Assembly (NCBI GenBank): GCA_019054805.1
Contig: JAHQIY010000018.1
Location: 124,001 to 188,000 of the forward strand
DNA: 64,000 nt
Reading direction: 5' to 3'
Source of the DNA: Brachionus manjavacas
Taxonomy: Eukaryota; Rotifera; Eurotatoria; Ploima; Brachionidae
Positions 58,374 through 64,000 of this stretch are shown piece by piece. Position 1 is the first letter of the stretch, and each line of letters starts with the position of its first letter. The translations under genes and the position numbers were made by a program. The notes beneath the pieces were generated by a model that worked only from the letters and a program-made list of their open reading frames with translations, ran no database searches and was not told where the DNA came from.

Positions 58374-58832
58374 GTGTTGAGATCTAATACTTTTCACCAA
58401 CCAGATATAACAACTATTTCAGTACAAAATGAAATTACAAGTATATCCTCACAGCTGCCTTTTACAAGTCATAAATTATCTATTGTAGATTATTCTGATA
58501 CAGAGTCAACTGATTCAATTAATGATGATAATGTCTCATATGAACTGGTAGATCTCGATGATGTTGATAATGTTGATAGTGTTAAAGATGTTGAATATTA
58601 TTTAGAAAATGAATTGGATAGCTTTGAAGAAGAGAGTGGTGCAGGAATAGAGGATATAAACTCGAAAGTTGCCTTTTCAGTAACCTACCAAGATAATCCC
58701 AAGTTAATTTATGAAGGATACGAATTTATGTACGAAAAATCTTACAAAGATAAATTTACTGGAGATGTATTTTTAATGACCCTGTGCAGTGTAGAGCACG
58801 AATTCATACAAATCAAAATCGTGAAATTTTAA
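58374..58832 (+). mobile_element. MULE N-terminal relic with FLYWCH-like finger
   Basis: A 152-codon frame with an acidic Asp/Ser/Glu-rich first two thirds (DYSDTESTDSINDDN) followed by NPKLIYEGYEFMYEK and a Cys/His-bearing end, resembling the start of a FLYWCH zinc finger, which commonly begins MULE transposases. No catalytic domain follows. It abuts the right end of the Tc1 element. Confidence 0.4.
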
Positions 58833-58984
58833 AACTAAGCAAATTAGAATATTATCTTAGATTTTTTCTATCTAATGGTATGGCCTCATTTTTATTTATG
58901 TGACCTGGTTGAAATCAAAAAATACTTTTACTGGTCACATGACAGGCAAGATCCATATTTATTATTTTTGTTGAAAATTTACGA

Positions 58985-59110
58985 GCCTGTAAGCATCAAA
59001 AAGATAACCTCAAAGCTAAAAAGGTTGAAAGAGAGAGCAGTTTCGGGACTTGACCAAATTCATAATCTTTTGTTCAAATTAACTCAAAAAAAATATTTTA
59101 AAAGATATTA
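58985..59110 (+). mobile_element. LINE reverse transcriptase fragment
   Basis: LKRLKERAVSGLDQIHNLLF matches LKRLKNEAASGPDQIHNLML of the LINE ORF2 at about 55020. Only this short block is conserved. Confidence 0.6.
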
Positions 59111-59928
59111 CATTACAAATTTGGTTATCCGCACAGAATTATTATCGAGCATTTTTTAAGAATTTTTTTTCTACCCTAGCAAAATCTGATACTGAATGCA
59201 AGAGACTTCGAAATCTTAGCTCAAATTGTTAATATAATTTAATTTAGGAATTAAAAAATCCCATTATTAAACTAATTAAAAAACTTTTTAAAATTTTTCG
59301 AATTAAAACCAACTTGAACCCTTTAAATTTATACAATATTAAGCAAGAAAATATTTTTTTGAGAAATAAAGGTCCATATCCAAATTTATATTGTCGTGGT
59401 CAGAGTTACCTTAATTTTGACCCTGTCCGTATCTTGGAAGACAGGTACTGGGCCCGGGGCTGCCTTAAATCACAAGGTTTTATGCTATTTGTCGGCAAAA
59501 AATAATTTGTGAATAAATAATTATATTTATTTAATTGTTAGATTTAATTTAAGAGGAAAAAAAATGAGAAAATTTAAAATTATGGAGTGTTGTTGAACAA
59601 TTGCGGTTTTAAGAAAATTATTCCAAAATTAAAAATAATAAAGACAATCTATTGAGATAAAATATTTATTATTCAAAATAAGACTGCTTTCATTAGTTTC
59701 ATGCGTCATTCTTCAAGTCAAACAACATTTTGCCAAAATAGAGCTCTATTCATTTCTAATTTCACATGGAGCATTAGACTCATTCAGAACCAGAGCTCTA
59801 AGTTAACAGAATGCTATTAAACTTTGACAATGACGCTTAACAATTATTTTATATTCTATTTTATTTAAATTTATGTAAAAACAAAAATACATAATTTAAA
59901 TAAAATTCAGCAAAAAAACGTGAACAAT
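59111..59928. other. Noncoding interval
   Basis: No supported gene. A 63-codon plus-strand frame at 59314-59505 has a protein-like second half (YLNFDPVRILEDRYWARG) but no recognisable family; it could be a transposon scrap. Confidence 0.35.
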
Positions 59929-61992
59929 TCAATTGTGAGATATCCCATTTAGAATAAAATTCAAATCAGGATCATTGATGGTAATTTTGACTGATCTTGA
60001 ACCATTGTTCATGCTGAACTTTCGCTCCAATGCTTCAACATAGTCCTGCTTAAACTTTTTAAATTTATATCTGTTCTTGATCTTGGCCGACTTTTCATAA
60101 TAGTCAGACGAATAGTTTATTCGCCAGCTGACAAACTTGTCCAAAAGGCTCAGCTTTTCGGCTATTTTGACATAGTGGTCGAACTTGAACACATCCAGAG
60201 TGACCAACATGCGAAGATTGTCCATTTTGACAATCACTTCATTCACTATTCTAAAATAGGCATCGAACTGAAACGAATTGCAGCCCAAGTCAAGTACCTG
60301 CATGGTGGATGTCATTTTTTTAAGAAGCCTAACCACTGCATTGCATTGATTGCTCAAGTCATTGTTGCTCAGCACAAGGTTATTGATTGATTGAGTGTGA
60401 ATTGAATTGGCCAAAAAGTCCAAGTCTTGTTCAGCTAGACCGCATGAGGTCAGGTTCAAATATTCCAGTGGACAAGTTAAATTGGCTAGGATGTAGCCTA
60501 GGCGGTTTTTGCAACCGGGTATGTTCAGTCTGAGTCTTTTTAGATGCTTTAGTTGGGTGAGACAATTTGAGAGAGCGTCCAGAGCGCACGTATTGTCCAA
60601 CAGACAGCTCAAGCAACTCTCTTGGCCAAAAGCAGACAAGTTTAATTCATGAACATTGCTGAATTTGTTCACCAAATTGAATGTGTACATGGCCTCGTTT
60701 AAATTGGCATTGAAAAATATTCCCAATCCCATTATTTTCTAGATTAAAAAATAATTAAAAAATTTTTTTTAAATTTTATTTAATGTTTATCTTTACTTAT
60801 TTATTTTTTTAAGTTAAATAAATTACCATTTTTAGATTTTAAAATTACTTTATCCAGTTGTCATTGAGTGAGCTTCATGTTCACTAAGAAAATTCGTTCT
60901 TTACCTCTCAAAAAAAAATTCATATTTACCAAAGCTTCGAGGTCTAGACCACTACTCTGAACACAATATTTTTTCTCATGGATGGTCAAGTCTAGTTTAT
61001 TGACCACCAGCTCAAATCCATATTCATTCACATCTCTTTTTATCTCGATCAGTTTTAAATATTTTTCCAATGAATTAAAACTGTCCAAAATGAGATCAAA
61101 TTTGATTATAAAATTGGAACTTTTGCCAACAAGCCGCTCGGTTTTGAATCTTTCTGCAAAGCTTGTGAGATCAAAATCAGGCTCACTTGAGTCCTCGCTA
61201 GACATTTCTTCTGACAGTGAATTAGAATCGCTCTCTCCATTCGAATAGCTCACGATATAGGTCTCTGTGTCCGAACTATTCGAGCTCTCATTTTCTGTCT
61301 CGCTCGAATCGTCCGAATCACACGGACACAGCGAGCTAGAGTATTTTTCCAGCAAACACTTCACAAAATGGTCGGACACCGGCAGCCCTGTTATGTCCAG
61401 CAAATTAATTCTACAGTTAGAGTTCAATTGATTTTTGATCGAATGCGAAGTGATCAATTTGGTGTATTTGGCGCCGATCAGGAACCACTTAAGAATTTCT
61501 GGCGCTATTTTGCCTATAAATGAATTTATGTCTGTTTTATAAAACAGCAGCAAAGAGGAATAGGCCTCGTTTAAATAGTCGGCCAGGACCAGACTCTCAA
61601 AAGGCCAGTTTTCAATTAATACCTTTTGAATAAAATTAAAAAAAAAATTTTCTAATAATTTTTATTAATACCTTTACGGCAAAATCATTCATGTTATAAA
61701 TTGAACATTTTAAAAAAGTTTCGTACAGACAAGATGGTGAAGTATTAATGGCAAATTGGATGAAGGCTTGATTGGCCGTGTTGAGAATGGCATTGCAGGC
61801 TAGAGTTTTTAGAGTTGCTTTTGAATTTAGATGGTCTTGGACAGATTGATATTGAGTTATGGGAAAAATTGAGTGTGAATAAATTCCCCTTGAGTTGAAT
61901 CTGAGGTAAAATTCTCTCAAATACCTGTGCTCGATTCCGTCCTTCAAATTAACCTCGATCTGACTATGGTCTGCTTCGAAATTAAACAGCAT
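59929..61992 (-). CDS. LRRC14/PRAME-family leucine-rich repeat protein, copy B
   Basis: Exons 61672-61992, 60930-61622 and 59929-60738, all phase 0, give 607 residues. The exon plan is the same as copy A, with matching exon 1 length (321 bp) and WPFESLVLADYLNEAYSSLL in exon 2, an acidic Ser/Asp/Glu insertion, and a last exon that differs from copy A at only a few sites until its C-terminal residues (GISHN instead of EIF). Exons 1 and 2 are strongly diverged from A. Intron 2 is about 190 bp against 56 bp in A. A duplicate gene with recent sequence homogenisation of its 3' exon is the simplest reading. Confidence 0.87.
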
Positions 61993-63737
61993 ACTTTAAC
62001 TTCCATTTAAAAAAATATGAATGAAAATCTCGAAACGACTCGATTTTATAGTCTTCTGGTGTTTAAGGTTGTAAAATGTGATCTACTTTTTTTTAGCAAT
62101 AAATATTGAGTTTGTTTTGAAAGGAGAATGAAAAAATTATAATTTTATGCTTGTTGTTTTGTTTGGTGTTTAATTTGGAATGAGTGCGAGTGGTATATTT
62201 TGGTGCACATGTCCAGAGCGTAATTTAGGGTGTAGAAAAATTATGATAATCTCAAATCGGGTGGAATTTTCTAGAATTTTTTCTTCGATTTGGCGGGGTT
62301 TTCTTCCTACAGCTAGCATAAAGTGTTCCAATGTTTACCAATGTATTTTATATCGCACAATCAACATACCAAGCTAGATTTATTTTTAAGTCAGGATTTC
62401 TTGAGAATTATTTTTAATTTTTATTTTTGGATTCATAATTAAAAAAAAGAAGCTGATTTTTAAAATTTATTTGAAAAAAAAATTCTCTACTGTGTCAAAA
62501 TTTTTGGTTGATACTTTTTGGCCAAGTTGTATTTTACATATCCGTAAGTGTCTGATAAATGAAAATATTAAAAATGAATATAAATATAAAATAGAAATTC
62601 AGAATATTAAAAAATCAAAATTTTAATATTTAAAATTTAATCTTTTTAAATATTACTTTTTAAAGAATATAAAAATAATTTCTCAATGAAAATTGACTTT
62701 TTGACCCAAATTGACGTAAATTAAAGTAAATTTTTGTAAAAATCATTAATATTTTTATTCTAATACTAAATTTTATTTAAAAATAACAAAAAAATACAAA
62801 AAAATTTAAATATTTATAAAGTTAATTTTTAATTTTCCGGATTTGTTGCTTATAAGCTGTTTGCTGCCTTGTCCCAGGCATCCTTGAAAGTCGATTCTTT
62901 TGAAAAGAAGTACACAAGTGTGTCTTATCTGATCGTAAAAATCTAGTTTTTATTCACTTTAAAAAAATAAGTTCTGAACTATAAAACATTTAAAAAATCG
63001 GTCCTAATTAGAACCTGTGTTATTATATTACATAATTGAAAAAGAAATGCTAAATATTTAAAAATTAAATTTAAACTCTTAAATAGCAATTAAAAGTTAT
63101 ATTTTAATGATTTTTAAAAATCCATGAATATTTTCTAATATTTTTTGTGGAACATTTTCTGAAATATTATAGAAAAATATTTGAAACTATAAAATTATCT
63201 AAATATAAAAATGTATAATTACTAACTGATTTTTTTTCCTTAAATTTTTGTTTTCATAATGCTTTTCAATTCAAATGGGCACTAAAAAAATTAGAAATAT
63301 GTTATAGACACTTTCGATAGAGAGCAACTTTTTTTTAATAAAACTTTAATTAAAATTTATGGTAAATATAGTTGATTTACGGCACATAAAAATGATTTTG
63401 GAAATTCAATTAAATTATTGATAAAAGAAAAAAATAAGCGGATAAAAATAAAATTTTCATTTAATTCATGGTTTAAAAATATCATCGCTCAAACTTTAAA
63501 TGTGGTTTTTAATATTGATTAAAAAAAACAAGACCAGAAATAGGAAACAGTTCTAAAAATTTAAGAGAAAACATTTTTCTTTCTTATTTAAATGAATATT
63601 TTTGCTAAAAATTTAGAAAAAAGTTATTTTTGGTAATGCATGCAAAAGATTGGTTTTTTTAATAAAATAAAAAGAGAGAGTTAATCCTGAAAAACAAAAA
63701 TACTTCTTGACTACCAATATCAGTTTCTTAAATAGGA
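61993..63737. other. Intergenic region before the DEG/ENaC gene
   Basis: AT-rich. Copy B (minus) and the channel gene (plus) diverge from this interval, so both promoters may lie here. No other gene or repeat is recognisable. Confidence 0.4.
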
Positions 63738-64000
63738 ATGAAAAGCATTTATTTAAAAAAGGTTAAAAAACAAGTCGAATCGAGCACCATACACGCCATT
63801 CCAAATGTTTTAAGGACCAGCAATTCAATTAGTAGAATTTTTTGGCTCGTGGCTTTTACCATTTCTTTTTCATTATGTATGTACTTGATTATTTCAATTA
63901 TAACCAGATATTTTGAGTACAAAGTAATTGTCAAAATGGAACTAGCGCAGTCATTTGATGAAGATTTTCCCGCAGTTACTTTTTGCAACTTAAATCCATT
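63738..64000 (+). CDS. DEG/ENaC channel subunit, N-terminal part
   Basis: An ATG at 63738 opens a frame that runs off the window: 87 codons. After a short cytoplasmic N-terminus with STIHAIPNVLR comes the first membrane segment (about residues 34-56, FWLVAFTISFSLCMYLII) and then FPAVTFCNLNP, the hallmark start of the extracellular domain in degenerin/epithelial sodium channels. These are trimeric sodium channels gated by peptides, protons or force, with two membrane segments. The cytoplasmic His-Gly gating motif conserved in the family reads His19-Ala20 here. The second membrane helix and pore lie beyond the window. Confidence 0.88.
   Translation, partial: MKSIYLKKVKKQVESSTIHAIPNVLRTSNSISRIFWLVAFTISFSLCMYLIISIITRYFEYKVIVKMELAQSFDEDFPAVTFCNLNP

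Noticed and set aside
60175-60390. Plus-strand frames identical at 44576 and 60175
   Set aside because: They are antisense of the duplicated leucine-rich repeat exon; their identity follows from the duplication.
62180-62377. Plus-strand Cys-containing frame
   Set aside because: No recognisable domain, no splice context, composition near background.

Overview
The window looks like nuclear DNA of a small invertebrate. It is extremely AT-rich and has split genes with many 44-60 bp introns, standard-code stops, and clear animal proteins: eIF3e, RIC1, ARID4, LRRC14-like, a DEG/ENaC channel and a type II transmembrane protease homologue. With the base composition, tiny introns, probable spliced-leader acceptor sites and abundant MULE-type transposons, I infer a rotifer, most likely a Brachionus-like monogonont. 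That is inference, not a database result. All exon models were built by eye from reading frame, GT-AG sites, phase agreement and remembered family motifs.

Layout. 0.35-1.5 kb: a minus-strand LIM-domain protein that runs off the left edge. 2-10.8 kb: gene-poor DNA with a tRNA-like SINE near 8.0 kb. 10.8-22.9 kb: RIC1 (minus), 23 resolved exons, with a transposon fragment in intron 1 and a compact hairpin-rich inverted-repeat element in a later intron. 23.1-24.7 kb: complete eIF3e (445 aa), same strand, 157 bp upstream of RIC1. 28.2-35.3 kb: ARID4/RBBP1-like chromatin protein (plus), two coding exons separated by a 4.5 kb intron full of transposon relics. 35.8-43.5 kb: transposon cluster, including a CR1-like LINE split by a MULE carrying an OTU protease (TIRs and 8-bp target duplication visible), a Tc1 relic, and a small MULE-like element with an intact SWIM/AT-hook reading frame. 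44.3-46.2 and 59.9-62.0 kb: two LRRC14/PRAME-type leucine-rich repeat genes whose last exons are almost identical while their first two exons are diverged. 48.0-49.4 kb: a membrane-anchored trypsin-like protein with the catalytic serine replaced by tyrosine. 50.3-58.3 kb: a minus-strand LINE relic, then a Tc1/mariner element with paired direct repeats at each end, broken open by a second LINE. 63.7-64.0 kb: first part of a DEG/ENaC channel running off the right edge.

How the parts relate. eIF3e and RIC1 have the spacing and acceptor sites of a trans-spliced gene pair. The other host genes are unrelated housekeeping, chromatin and membrane genes. The rest of the window is dominated by nested mobile elements: at least seven separate MULE-derived pieces, three LINE 3' ends sharing one terminal motif, two Tc1 copies, and three or four miniature inverted-repeat elements. 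Most element genes carry nonsense codons or frameshifts. The main exceptions are the SWIM/AT-hook frame at 41.9 kb and the terminal repeats of several elements.
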